From CAZQVN01 sp964596775 (GTDB lineage Bacteria; Eisenbacteria; RBG-16-71-46; JABDJR01; JAWXBZ01): 64,000 bases of DNA. Under the pieces are notes generated by a model that saw only the letters and a program-made list of their open reading frames with translations, did not search any database and was not told the origin of the DNA. Each line of letters opens with the position of its first letter. The first letter of the stretch is position 1. The translations under genes were made by a program, and so were the position numbers. Location of the stretch: the NCBI GenBank assembly GCA_964596775.1, contig CAZQVN010000009.1, forward strand, positions 33,802-97,801, read 5' to 3'. Positions 1 to 7,651 of the stretch are shown here, piece by piece.

Positions 1-1684
1 TCTCCTGCACCACGGTCCGGACAATCGCCTGATCCTGGGTGGACGGCACTCTCAAGTCGCCCACGTTGCCTCGATGAAGCTTCCGTCCCCTGCGTCCATC
101 GTTCAAGGTATCGATTATGGCGTCCATGTCCGACGCGGGACCGACGCCGTCCCTCCACAAATGAAGCAGGCGCTTCAGCGTTTCATCCCCGAATTCACCC
201 GTCCCGGTCTCGATCGCACCGGGCAGTGTGGGAGTCAGGAGAACAAGTGCCACATCCCGACGCTCCGCCTTCATTCGCGCCTTGAAGAACCAGTTCAGGA
301 TGGGAATGTCTCCGAGAATCGGCGTTTTCGATGCTCCGCCCACTTCGACACCTTCGTACAGACTGGAAAGAATCAGTGTCGTTCCGAATTGAACCTCGGC
401 CGTCGCACCCACCATCTGCTTGAACGTTGTCAGCGATTGCGAAAACGTTCCTCCGGTCTCCTGTCCAAAGAACGACCGCGTGACGTCCACTTTGAACCGG
501 GCGCTTCTGGACGTGATCGACAGAGGCGTCAGCTTTACGGACGTACCCACGTCGATCGGTTGAAGCAGGCCGATGTTTATTCCGCTTACTCCGACAGTGA
601 CGGTTCGACCGATGAAGAACTCCGACTCGCGGTTGACATAAGCGACCAGGGCGGGACGCGCCACCACCCGGTAATAGTCGCTTGTCGTGTTGAACAGATT
701 CAGACTGTAAGTCATCGCGGGCATCGAGATCGCATTGGTGAAGGTGCGGGCGATCGTTTTCGGTGTGTTCGTCAGCACCCGCTGCTCTGTCTGAAGCGAA
801 GTTGCGAACTGAGCCGTCAATCCATCCAGAAGGTTGATTCCCGTACTGGAAGCGGTCGAGTTCTGGTTCAACAGCAGAGCTACCTCGACCATGACCTGAT
901 TCGTGCTCTCACCGGACGCGGGAGTGGTCGGCTCCTGTGGTTGATGCGATCCCGGGATGTCCTGTTCCAATGAGTCCTGTACAGATGCGAGATCCGATGC
1001 CCGCACGAGCTGGATCAGGCGGTCGCGGTCTCCTTCGAGGTTGCTTTCGGAAGCGGAAACCATCCCGGAGTGATCCATGAGCGCATCCACGCGTGTACGA
1101 TCCCCCCGGGAGGCCGCAATGTAGGCGGCCGTCCTCGTCGCGACCGGGTTCGCCGGTCCCAGGGCCATTGCACGATCCGCGGCGGCACTCGCGATTTCGA
1201 GCTCGCCGGCACAATATGCGGAGACGGCAAGGCCCACGTATCCTTCGGGTCTGCCCGGGTCGTCGAGGATTGCGGCTGAAAACCGCTCCGCGGCTTCGTC
1301 GCAATTCTGGAGATCCATCGAAACGGCTCCGGCAAGATAGTGAGACCAGAAATATTCGGGTGCAAATGCGACGGCGGCGCCATATCCGACCTTTGCCAGG
1401 TCCAGTGACTGTTGTGAACTCGCCTCCAACTGGTACGACAGGGCATTCAGCAAATGGAGATACCCGTTCCGCGGCTGGGACCTCAGCAGGGACGCCACGA
1501 GTTCTCTGGCATCATCAGGCTTGTTGTTCAAGAACGCCTTCATGATCCGTTGTTTGTACGTTGCGTCCGGAGGGCGGTTGCTGAAGGCAGATCGACTGTG
1601 AGCGGCGCATCCGGCGATGCACAGCCAAAGGATGCTCGCCATGAGGATTATTGAAGCGGGGAAGCTGTTTGAACCGGAACGCAT
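1..1684 (-). CDS. TPR-containing secretin-family outer-membrane lipoprotein, partial (3' end beyond window)
   Basis: The reading frame is open from an ATG at 1684 down to base 1, about 561 codons, so the C-terminus lies outside the window. The N-terminus is a lipoprotein signal with lipobox I-A-G-C (lipidated Cys26). Residues about 40-230 are helical, TPR-like repeats. The second half looks like the secretin homology domain: a V-A-R-P strand, alternating beta segments, the secretin-like block KTPILGDIPILNWFFK and a late LVLLTPTLPG. Secretins form the outer-membrane gate of type II/III secretion, type IV pili and Tad pili. I cannot tell which machine this serves, because no other secretion gene is visible. 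A TPR front end with lipidation differs from classical GspD with N0-N3 domains. Codon use is less GC-biased than in most of the window. Confidence 0.72.
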   Translation of the reverse strand, partial: MRSGSNSFPASIILMASILWLCIAGCAAHSRSAFSNRPPDATYKQRIMKAFLNNKPDDARELVASLLRSQPRNGYLHLLNALSYQLEASSQQSLDLAKVGYGAAVAFAPEYFWSHYLAGAVSMDLQNCDEAAERFSAAILDDPGRPEGYVGLAVSAYCAGELEIASAAADRAMALGPANPVATRTAAYIAASRGDRTRVDALMDHSGMVSASESNLEGDRDRLIQLVRASDLASVQDSLEQDIPGSHQPQEPTTPASGESTNQVMVEVALLLNQNSTASSTGINLLDGLTAQFATSLQTEQRVLTNTPKTIARTFTNAISMPAMTYSLNLFNTTSDYYRVVARPALVAYVNRESEFFIGRTVTVGVSGINIGLLQPIDVGTSVKLTPLSITSRSARFKVDVTRSFFGQETGGTFSQSLTTFKQMVGATAEVQFGTTLILSSLYEGVEVGGASKTPILGDIPILNWFFKARMKAERRDVALVLLTPTLPGAIETGTGEFGDETLKRLLHLWRDGVGPASDMDAIIDTLNDGRRGRKLHRGNVGDLRVPSTQDQAIVRTVVQE

Positions 1685-1761
1685 CGTGTCGTCTTTCTGT
1701 CCCTGCCTCACGAAGAGGCCAAGAACCAGGATCGTCGTTGAAGAACGGGATGAACAGCTCT

Positions 1762-1792
1762 CGGTCCACGAGGCAAACCGCCTCGTGGACCG
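1762..1792 (-). terminator. 13-bp perfect hairpin between the Tat protein and secretin genes
   Basis: Bases 1762-1774 are perfectly complementary to 1780-1792, with a 5-base loop. The hairpin lies in the 165-bp gap after the stop of the upstream minus-strand gene (1850) and before the secretin start (1684). No T-run follows directly on the minus strand, so it may be a Rho-dependent, attenuating or mRNA-stabilising structure rather than a classical intrinsic terminator. Confidence 0.5.
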
Positions 1793-1849
1793 CCGACATC
1801 CATTGAGGGGAGTGTCCTGTTCTGCTCGTTCGAGCCTTGCGATGCCTGT

Positions 1850-2860
1850 TTACGTAGCCAGGTCGACCCCACACGCGCCCGCGCAGATCACGATCGGAGC
1901 GAGAAGCAGGGCGATCGAGGCTATGCAGGACGGAATGGCAAGGATGCCACTCAGGCCTGCGCTCGGAGCCAGAGCGCCTATGGCCGCAACGCACGTACCA
2001 CCCAGCCCGGTGAGAAGCGATGTGCCGATCATCAGGACAAAGAACCCTGCCGCGCAGGCCGCGAAGCACTGCGTGAAGTCGGCCTCTTCCGGTATCGGCG
2101 CCGGTGGAGGCAAGGGGGGGGCCACTTCCGCGGGTGGCGGTTCCGTCGCGCCTCCTTCCGCTGCGGCTCCGATCTTCTTGATCGTGAGAATCGGCGGCCT
2201 GACCCTGAGCTTCGACTTCCTGGAGGTATATGTGGGTGGCATCAGGTAGGCCGTCATTCCGGTCTTGTCCGCGAAGAGCCCGATGATCATGGTCATGGAC
2301 TCCGCAACCGGGAACTGTTTCGCGAGACTCAGCCTGTCCGTGGCCGTGGTGACTCTCCTGCGCACCGTCATGGCGCAGAAGTGCGCGGAACTCGAGATGG
2401 TTGTGGGCGTCCGGTAACGGGCGAACGCACTCTGGATCGCCTTCATGCCGGCAGTCCCTGTGGCAAGGGCGCCGATGCAGATCTCCACGACCTCCGTCTT
2501 GACTCCCAGAGTACGCGCCTGACTGTCCGAAAGAGGGTATTCGCCCACGATTCCGACGAACTGGTCCGTCAGAAGACCCAGGTCGATGAATCCGCTGCCC
2601 ATCGGGAAGCGCGCCGCCTGGCTGATCTGAGCCTGGGCAAGATAGTGACTCTTGGTGAGAATCTGTGCTCGTCTGGGATCGATGCCCGTCGGCAGAGTCG
2701 TGATTGTGCCGGTAGGCACTTTTACCTGTCCCGAGGCGGACGAAAGAAGTCCGGACACCACGCCCAGAGAGGAGGCCGCAGCTGCGTATGCCCCCATCCT
2801 TGCGAGAAACTCCCGTCTCTCCATATCCGATCCCGTCTTGCGTCTGGCACTTTTCTTCAT
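1850..2860 (-). CDS. Tat-exported protein with Cys-rich hydrophobic C-terminal module
   Basis: The protein has 336 residues. The start at 2860 follows a perfect AGGAGG, 9 bases upstream. The N-terminus is a twin-arginine signal (R15-R16 in ERREFLARMG, then an Ala-rich core), so export in folded form is likely. The middle (about 45-235) has no family I recognise. A Pro-rich linker (about 240-258) leads to a final 74-residue hydrophobic module with six cysteines at 265, 269, 290, 312, 326 and 330. This layout (Tat signal, large front part, Cys-rich hydrophobic tail) resembles halocin C8 precursors by architecture only; I see no decisive sequence match. Alternatively the tail could be a disulphide-stabilised membrane anchor. 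The gene is followed by a strong hairpin and a secretin gene in the same orientation. Confidence 0.6.
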   Translation of the reverse strand: MKKSARRKTGSDMERREFLARMGAYAAAASSLGVVSGLLSSASGQVKVPTGTITTLPTGIDPRRAQILTKSHYLAQAQISQAARFPMGSGFIDLGLLTDQFVGIVGEYPLSDSQARTLGVKTEVVEICIGALATGTAGMKAIQSAFARYRTPTTISSSAHFCAMTVRRRVTTATDRLSLAKQFPVAESMTMIIGLFADKTGMTAYLMPPTYTSRKSKLRVRPPILTIKKIGAAAEGGATEPPPAEVAPPLPPPAPIPEEADFTQCFAACAAGFFVLMIGTSLLTGLGGTCVAAIGALAPSAGLSGILAIPSCIASIALLLAPIVICAGACGVDLAT

Positions 2861-2976
2861 CGCTGCATACCTCCTCCTGTAATGGGTCTGAGGTCGGACT
2901 CTTCCCTGAGCGAAGACTCGACACAGCCAAATGCGTCTTCGGGAAGCAGAACATGCCAATTGGATGGATCTTTCAT
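2857..2976 (-). CDS. possible 39-residue small protein coupled to the Tat gene
   Basis: This short frame starts with ATG at 2976, about 8 bases after an AAGGTG SD-like site. Its TGA overlaps the ATG of the Tat-signal gene (ATGA arrangement). The SD of the Tat gene lies inside its last codons. The peptide has no signal or recognisable domain. The overlap is the typical geometry of translational coupling, which is the main reason to list it. It could equally be a regulatory leader peptide or chance. Confidence 0.3.
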   Translation of the reverse strand: MKDPSNWHVLLPEDAFGCVESSLREESDLRPITGGGMQR

Positions 2977-3369
2977 CGCAGATGCACCTTGATGCGGTGT
3001 AACTGGCGCACGGTGAACAAGATGAGACCTGCGATCGAATCGTGAGGGAGTGCCTGCCTGGAGATCACGACCGAGAGACAGTTTCGGCCGCGATGCCTGG
3101 GGGGGGGAGGACAACGAACCCGACCCGACCGTCACGGGCTCCGCGGGCGGACTGTCCGCGGCCGGCGGCCCGGTCCTCTAGTCGCCGGAACGGACGAGCT
3201 TGACCGACCGGCTCCCGTCCGTCGCCGAGCGGAAGGTTCGTCGGGTAGTAGCGGTTTGCCGAAAGGGTGTCGAGCGGATTCCAGGACCAGCAGCGGGCGC
3301 CGGGGCAGCGGGCGCCGGGGCCGCGGGCCCAGAAGACGATCCGGCTGTGCCGGCCGCCGGCGGATGGTG
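2977..3369. other. gap without a supported gene
   Basis: I see no convincing gene here. A 15-base GC-rich unit (cagcgggcgccgggg) is repeated in tandem at 3291-3320. One minus-strand frame from about 3400 to 3178 reads as an Ala/Pro-rich stretch and ends in SVKLVRSGD before TAG. That is similar in style to the C-terminal ends of the secreted proteins elsewhere in the window, and could be a decayed gene end, but no start is visible. Confidence 0.4.
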
Positions 3370-3398
3370 CCCCCCGGCGGCTCCGGGCCGCCGGGGGG
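3370..3398 (-). terminator. 11-bp GC hairpin after the DUF1326 gene
   Basis: Bases 3370-3380 pair perfectly with 3388-3398 around a 7-base loop. The hairpin starts about 9 bases after the stop codon of the minus-strand DUF1326 gene. There is no T-run, so termination is inferred only from position and stem strength. Confidence 0.45.
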
Positions 3399-3406
3399 AG
3401 CAGGGA

Positions 3407-4171
3407 TCAGCCCTTTCCGGGGGCCGCCGTGTCCTTCGAACTGATGTCGAACGTGATCATGAACCCGTTCGTCCCCTTGAACTCGAACGACTTGTCGCCG
3501 AGCCGGTAGGCCTGCACGTCGTTGGGCATCAGGACGAAGCCGTCGTTCCGGGGAACGCCCCAGTACTTGAGATTGTGGATCACCACCGGGTCGCTGGTCA
3601 TTCCGGCGAACTTCGTCAGCCGGACTTCCGCCGACTTGCCCCCGTCCAGCGTGGCATGGGCCACCGTACCGTCGTTCTTCCACTCGATCGTTCCCTCGGC
3701 GGTGGCGAACGACGTCCACTGGACCGGGTAGACGTGACCGAGGATCGCCGCGACGCCGTCGCGCTGTTCCTTCGTCATCGCCTTGTCGAAATGAAGGACG
3801 GCCCAGCCCATCTCCCCGTCGGAAAAATCGTCGCCGAGGTCGCCGCCGACCCAGAACTTGACCCCGTCGAGTTTCGTGGATCCGTAGTGACCGCTGTTGA
3901 CCCGGAACGCGTTGTTGAACCGGCAGAAGTGCTGCAGCGCTTCCTCGCCGTGATCGTCGTGCCCCTCGTGCCCGGAGTGGCTCCCGTGACCGGAGTGACC
4001 CGGGCCGGCGGCGGGCTTCGAGTTGAAGTAGCACTGGCAGAACATCGGGCAGCTGCAGGCTTCGATGATCGTGGCGTTCATCGACCAGTCGGGAGACGAC
4101 TGCGCCCCGCTTCCTCCGGGATGGAAGAGAACGCAGAGGACAACCAGGGCGATTCCGAACTTTCCGGACAT
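3407..4171 (-). CDS. secreted DUF1326-family protein
   Basis: The protein has 254 residues. The start at 4171 is set by AGGAGG 5 bases upstream and is followed by a Sec signal peptide (SGKFGIALVVLCVLFHP, cleavage near GAQS). The mature protein opens with the DUF1326 signature, a Cys cluster in EACSCPMFCQCYF. A His/Gly-rich loop (GHSGHGSHSGHEGHDDHG) sits at about residues 55-75, followed by a beta-rich domain. The function of DUF1326 is not established. The Cys cluster and His loop suggest metal binding, which is inference. It has its own strong SD and a hairpin after the stop, so it may be a single-gene transcript. Confidence 0.8.
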   Translation of the reverse strand: MSGKFGIALVVLCVLFHPGGSGAQSSPDWSMNATIIEACSCPMFCQCYFNSKPAAGPGHSGHGSHSGHEGHDDHGEEALQHFCRFNNAFRVNSGHYGSTKLDGVKFWVGGDLGDDFSDGEMGWAVLHFDKAMTKEQRDGVAAILGHVYPVQWTSFATAEGTIEWKNDGTVAHATLDGGKSAEVRLTKFAGMTSDPVVIHNLKYWGVPRNDGFVLMPNDVQAYRLGDKSFEFKGTNGFMITFDISSKDTAAPGKG

Positions 4172-4296
4172 GGGGACCTCCTCTTCAGGGTTGGAAACGA
4201 ACGAGGGAAACTGCAGGGTGCCGCGGCCGGGTGGAATCATAGGGTGCGCGTTTTGCGGGTGACAAGCGATTTCCCCGGCTGCTCCCCGGGCGGCGT

Positions 4297-5406
4297 CTAT
4301 TCCGCTCCCGGCCTCCGCCGCAGCACGACCAGCGACAGGTCGTCGCTCGGCCGTTCCTCCCCGGCAAATGCGTCGACCGCGGCGACGAGCCCCTTCCCCA
4401 GCCCCTCGGCGGAGGCTCCACGGAAGCCGGGGAACAGGTTCATGAGCCGGTCGTCGCCGAAGAACTCCCCGGAAACGTTGAGGGCCTCAGTCAGCCCATC
4501 CGAATACGCCACAAGGGTTTCGCCGGGCGCCACGTTCACGGTCTGCTCCTGGAATTCCGCGTCCGGCAGAACGCCGAGGGGCAGTGCCACCGGAGGCAGG
4601 ACCTCGGGCGGACCGGAATGTTTCAGGTGGATCGGGGCCATGTGACCGGCATTGAGCACCTTGACCCGGCCGCTGTCCGGTTCCAGTTCAAGGTAGATCA
4701 GCGTGGCGAACCGGCCGGGGAGGCTGTCGCGGCAGAAGATGCGGTTCATCTCCGCGCCGAGCCGGGACAGGGATCCGGGCTCGGTGGCCAGGGCGCGCAG
4801 CGTGGCCTGGAGCTTGGACATGAGCAGGGCGGCGCCGAGCCCCTTGCCGGCCACGTCGCCGAGCGCCAGGCCGAGACGGCTGTCGGCGAGCGGCAGGTAG
4901 TCCACGAGGTCGCCGCCGACGTCGTTGGCCGGGCGGGTGAAGAGCCAGAACTCCCACCCGGACAGGTCCGGCGACCGGTCCGGCAGCAGGGCCACCTGGA
5001 CGGCCCGCCCCACCTCGAGTTCGTCGCGGGCGAGCAGCTTGTCCTTCAGTTCGAGCATGAGGACGAGCACGATGAGCAGGAAGGAGAGCGGCAGGAAATT
5101 GATTTCGATCGTCGCGTCGCCGATCCGAAAACTGGTGCTGTCGACGATCTGGAAAACAAACGCCACGAGCAGGCCGACGCGGCGGACCGGGGCGAGACGC
5201 GACAACAGGCTCCGGACCACCCACATGACCTGGTGGAACCAGCGGCGGAGCTGACCCATCTCTTCCAGCTTCTTCCGGGCGTCGGCATCCAGGTAGAAGC
5301 TGTAGAGATCGTCGAGGTCGCGGCGGAGGGTGCGGCGGAACTCCTCCTGCTTCATGTCGCCGAGTATGGCCTTGCGAAACCGTTGTCCGCGGGGAGTGTC
5401 CGACAT
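4297..5406 (-). CDS. membrane-linked PP2C/SpoIIE-type serine phosphatase (RsbU-like)
   Basis: The protein has 369 residues. The first 75 are charged and helical, followed by one or two hydrophobic segments (about 76-120), then a PPM/SpoIIE domain. Metal-binding motifs are present: the D in GGDLVDYLPL, GLALGDVAGKG, and the late SDGLTEA and DDLSLVV. Such phosphatases usually dephosphorylate anti-anti-sigma (STAS) proteins in partner-switching regulation. No STAS or anti-sigma gene is nearby, so the target is unknown. It is divergent from the S9 peptidase gene, with about 100 bases between the starts. The SD is weak. A second phosphatase of this type is encoded at 12665. Confidence 0.88.
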   Translation of the reverse strand: MSDTPRGQRFRKAILGDMKQEEFRRTLRRDLDDLYSFYLDADARKKLEEMGQLRRWFHQVMWVVRSLLSRLAPVRRVGLLVAFVFQIVDSTSFRIGDATIEINFLPLSFLLIVLVLMLELKDKLLARDELEVGRAVQVALLPDRSPDLSGWEFWLFTRPANDVGGDLVDYLPLADSRLGLALGDVAGKGLGAALLMSKLQATLRALATEPGSLSRLGAEMNRIFCRDSLPGRFATLIYLELEPDSGRVKVLNAGHMAPIHLKHSGPPEVLPPVALPLGVLPDAEFQEQTVNVAPGETLVAYSDGLTEALNVSGEFFGDDRLMNLFPGFRGASAEGLGKGLVAAVDAFAGEERPSDDLSLVVLRRRPGAE

Positions 5407-5511
5407 TCCGGGAGACTAACCCGGTCGACCCCGCTCTGGCCATCCCGCGGCCACCGGAGTACACTGGCACCTCTTTTCGCCCCCTCGACATCCTCATTCC
5501 GGAGATGCGAC

Positions 5512-7641
5512 ATGCCATCAACAACCCGCCGCCGGCTGACCGCGGACGACCTCTGGGCCCTGAAACGGGTCGGCGCTCCGGTTCCCCGTCCGGACGGACG
5601 GGGCGCCGTCGTGCCCGTCGGCCGCTACGACATGAAGGACAACAAGGGGCGCACGCGCCTCATGCTGGTGCCCGCGGACGGGGGCCCGCCCCAGCCGCTC
5701 ACCGCCGAGGAGTTTTCCAGCGACCAGGCCGTGTTCCACCCCGACGGCCGGCGCATCGCGTTCGTCCGCCGCAGGGACGGCGAAAAGCCGCAGGTCTACG
5801 TGATGTCGATCGACGGCGGCGAAGCGCAGAAGATGACCGACATGCCGCTCGGCGCGTACGACCCGCAGTGGTTTCCGGACGGCCGCCTGGCGTTCCTCTC
5901 CCCGGTGATCATGGAGGCGCTGATCACCGGCGTGCCGGAGCCGATTCCCGGCGCGGCGCCTTCCGGGGCGGGCGCTGCGGCAGGGAGCGATCCCGCACCG
6001 GCCGCGGCGGGATCTTCGGCCGGGCCGGCCCCGAACGGGCGCGACGAACCGGCCACCGTTTCGAAAACCCGCGACCTCATCGCCCGCCGCGACGCCGAGC
6101 CGGTCAAGGCGAAGGTCACCGAGGACCGGGTGTTCCGCTTCTGGGACAACTGGATCACCGGCGGCGAGGTGCCGCACGTCTTCGTCCTCGACCTGGAAAC
6201 CTGCACGCTGACCGACCTGACGCCGGAATCCACGTCCTGGTTCGACTTCATGGACTCGACCGGGCAGTACGACATCGCGCCCGACGGATCGGAGATCGCC
6301 TGGGCGGCCAACGCGAGCACGCCCCCGCACCACCGGCTGAACTGGGACATCTTCCTCCTGCCGGTGACGAAGGACGCCTCCGGCGCCACGGTCGCCGGGG
6401 CGGTGAAGAACATCACCCGGCAGAACCCCGCCGACGACGTGCGGCCGCGGTACACGCCCGACGGCGCGGCGATCGTGTACGGCATGCAGCGCGATCCGTT
6501 CTTCTACGCGGACACGGTCCGCCTCGTCCGCTACGACCGGAAGGCGGGCACGCACACCGTACTGACCGAGGCTTGGGATCGCTCCCCCGCCGCGTGGGAG
6601 TTTGCCCCGGACGGAAAGACGCTGTTCGTGCTGGCCGAGGAGGACGCGCGGGTCAACCTGTTCGCGCTGTCGCTCACCGGCGGATTGGACGTGAAGAAGC
6701 TCGTGACCGGCGGCACGCTGTCCGGCCTGTCGGTGGCCGCCGACGGGCGCCCGTGGTTCACCGTGCAGAACCTGTCCCGCCCGGCCGAGGCGGCCGTCTG
6801 CAACCCGGACGGCTCGGAATTCAGGGAGATGACACGGGTCAACGCGGCGCTCCTCTCCGAAATCGATTTCGGCCTGGTCGAGGAAAAGCGGTTCAAGGGG
6901 GCGGACGGAAAGCAGGTCCAGATGTTCGTGGCCTACCCGCCCGGCTTCGACCCGAAGAAGAAGTGGCCGCTGGTCCAGATGATCCACGGCGGCCCGCACG
7001 GCATTTCCGGCGACGGCTTCCACTGGCGCTGGAACGCGCATCTCTTCGCGGCGCCCGGCTACATCGTGGCCATGGTGAACTTCCACGGTTCCACGTCGTA
7101 CGGCCAGGACTTCGCCGCCTCGATCCTCGGGGCGCACGGCGACAAGCCGTTTGCCGACATCATGGCGTCCACCGACGCGCTCATCGCCGAGGGATACGTG
7201 GACGAAACGAAGATGGCGGCCACCGGCGGCTCCTACGGCGGCTACCTCGTGACGTGGATCGCCGGTCACACCGACCGCTTCGCCTGCATCGTGAACCACG
7301 CCGGCGTGTTCGATCTCCTCGGGCAGTACGCGAGCGACGTCAGCCAGGGGCGCCACGTGGCCTACGGCGGCGAACCGTGGGACGGCCTGGAGAACATCGA
7401 CCGCTGGAGCCCGAACCGGTTCGCCACGGGCTTCACGACGCCGATGCTGATCCTGCACGGAGAAAAGGACTACCGGGTGCCGTACACGCAGGGACTCGAG
7501 GTGTACGGCATGTACAAGGCGAAGGGCGTCGACGCCCGTCTCGTCGTCTATCCCGACGAGAATCACTGGATCCTTCAGCCGCGCAACTCCCGCCACTGGT
7601 ACGGCGAGGTGCACGCGTGGCTGAAGAGATACCTGGGTTGA
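5512..7641 (+). CDS. S9 family prolyl-oligopeptidase-type peptidase (acylaminoacyl-peptidase-like)
   Basis: The protein has 709 residues. The ATG at 5512 follows GGAG with 7-base spacing. The in-frame open region upstream lacks coding character and overlaps the divergent phosphatase. The N-terminal two thirds form a WD40/beta-propeller-like domain with repeated blocks such as PDGRRIAFVRR. The C-terminal alpha/beta hydrolase has the triad Ser574 (GGSYGGYL), Asp653 and His685, and an oxyanion HGGPHG motif. The family cleaves short or N-blocked peptides. No signal peptide is visible, so the enzyme is probably cytoplasmic. An Ala/Pro/Gly-rich insert lies at about residues 150-180. It is followed after 10 bases by a second peptidase gene, suggesting a peptide-degradation operon. 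Confidence 0.92.
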   Translation: MPSTTRRRLTADDLWALKRVGAPVPRPDGRGAVVPVGRYDMKDNKGRTRLMLVPADGGPPQPLTAEEFSSDQAVFHPDGRRIAFVRRRDGEKPQVYVMSIDGGEAQKMTDMPLGAYDPQWFPDGRLAFLSPVIMEALITGVPEPIPGAAPSGAGAAAGSDPAPAAAGSSAGPAPNGRDEPATVSKTRDLIARRDAEPVKAKVTEDRVFRFWDNWITGGEVPHVFVLDLETCTLTDLTPESTSWFDFMDSTGQYDIAPDGSEIAWAANASTPPHHRLNWDIFLLPVTKDASGATVAGAVKNITRQNPADDVRPRYTPDGAAIVYGMQRDPFFYADTVRLVRYDRKAGTHTVLTEAWDRSPAAWEFAPDGKTLFVLAEEDARVNLFALSLTGGLDVKKLVTGGTLSGLSVAADGRPWFTVQNLSRPAEAAVCNPDGSEFREMTRVNAALLSEIDFGLVEEKRFKGADGKQVQMFVAYPPGFDPKKKWPLVQMIHGGPHGISGDGFHWRWNAHLFAAPGYIVAMVNFHGSTSYGQDFAASILGAHGDKPFADIMASTDALIAEGYVDETKMAATGGSYGGYLVTWIAGHTDRFACIVNHAGVFDLLGQYASDVSQGRHVAYGGEPWDGLENIDRWSPNRFATGFTTPMLILHGEKDYRVPYTQGLEVYGMYKAKGVDARLVVYPDENHWILQPRNSRHWYGEVHAWLKRYLG

Positions 7642-7651
7642 GGAGGATCGG

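Noticed and set aside
74..973. Plus-strand frame of 299 codons at the left end
   Set aside because: The minus strand encodes a secretin with lipobox and secretin motifs through the same bases.
3291..3320. Tandem 15-base repeat as a CRISPR or mobile element
   Set aside because: Only two adjacent copies with no spacers; simple GC-rich repeat.
4618..5511. In-frame open extension before the S9 peptidase
   Set aside because: It is antisense to the phosphatase gene, and the ATG at 5512 has a proper SD and begins the recognisable protein.
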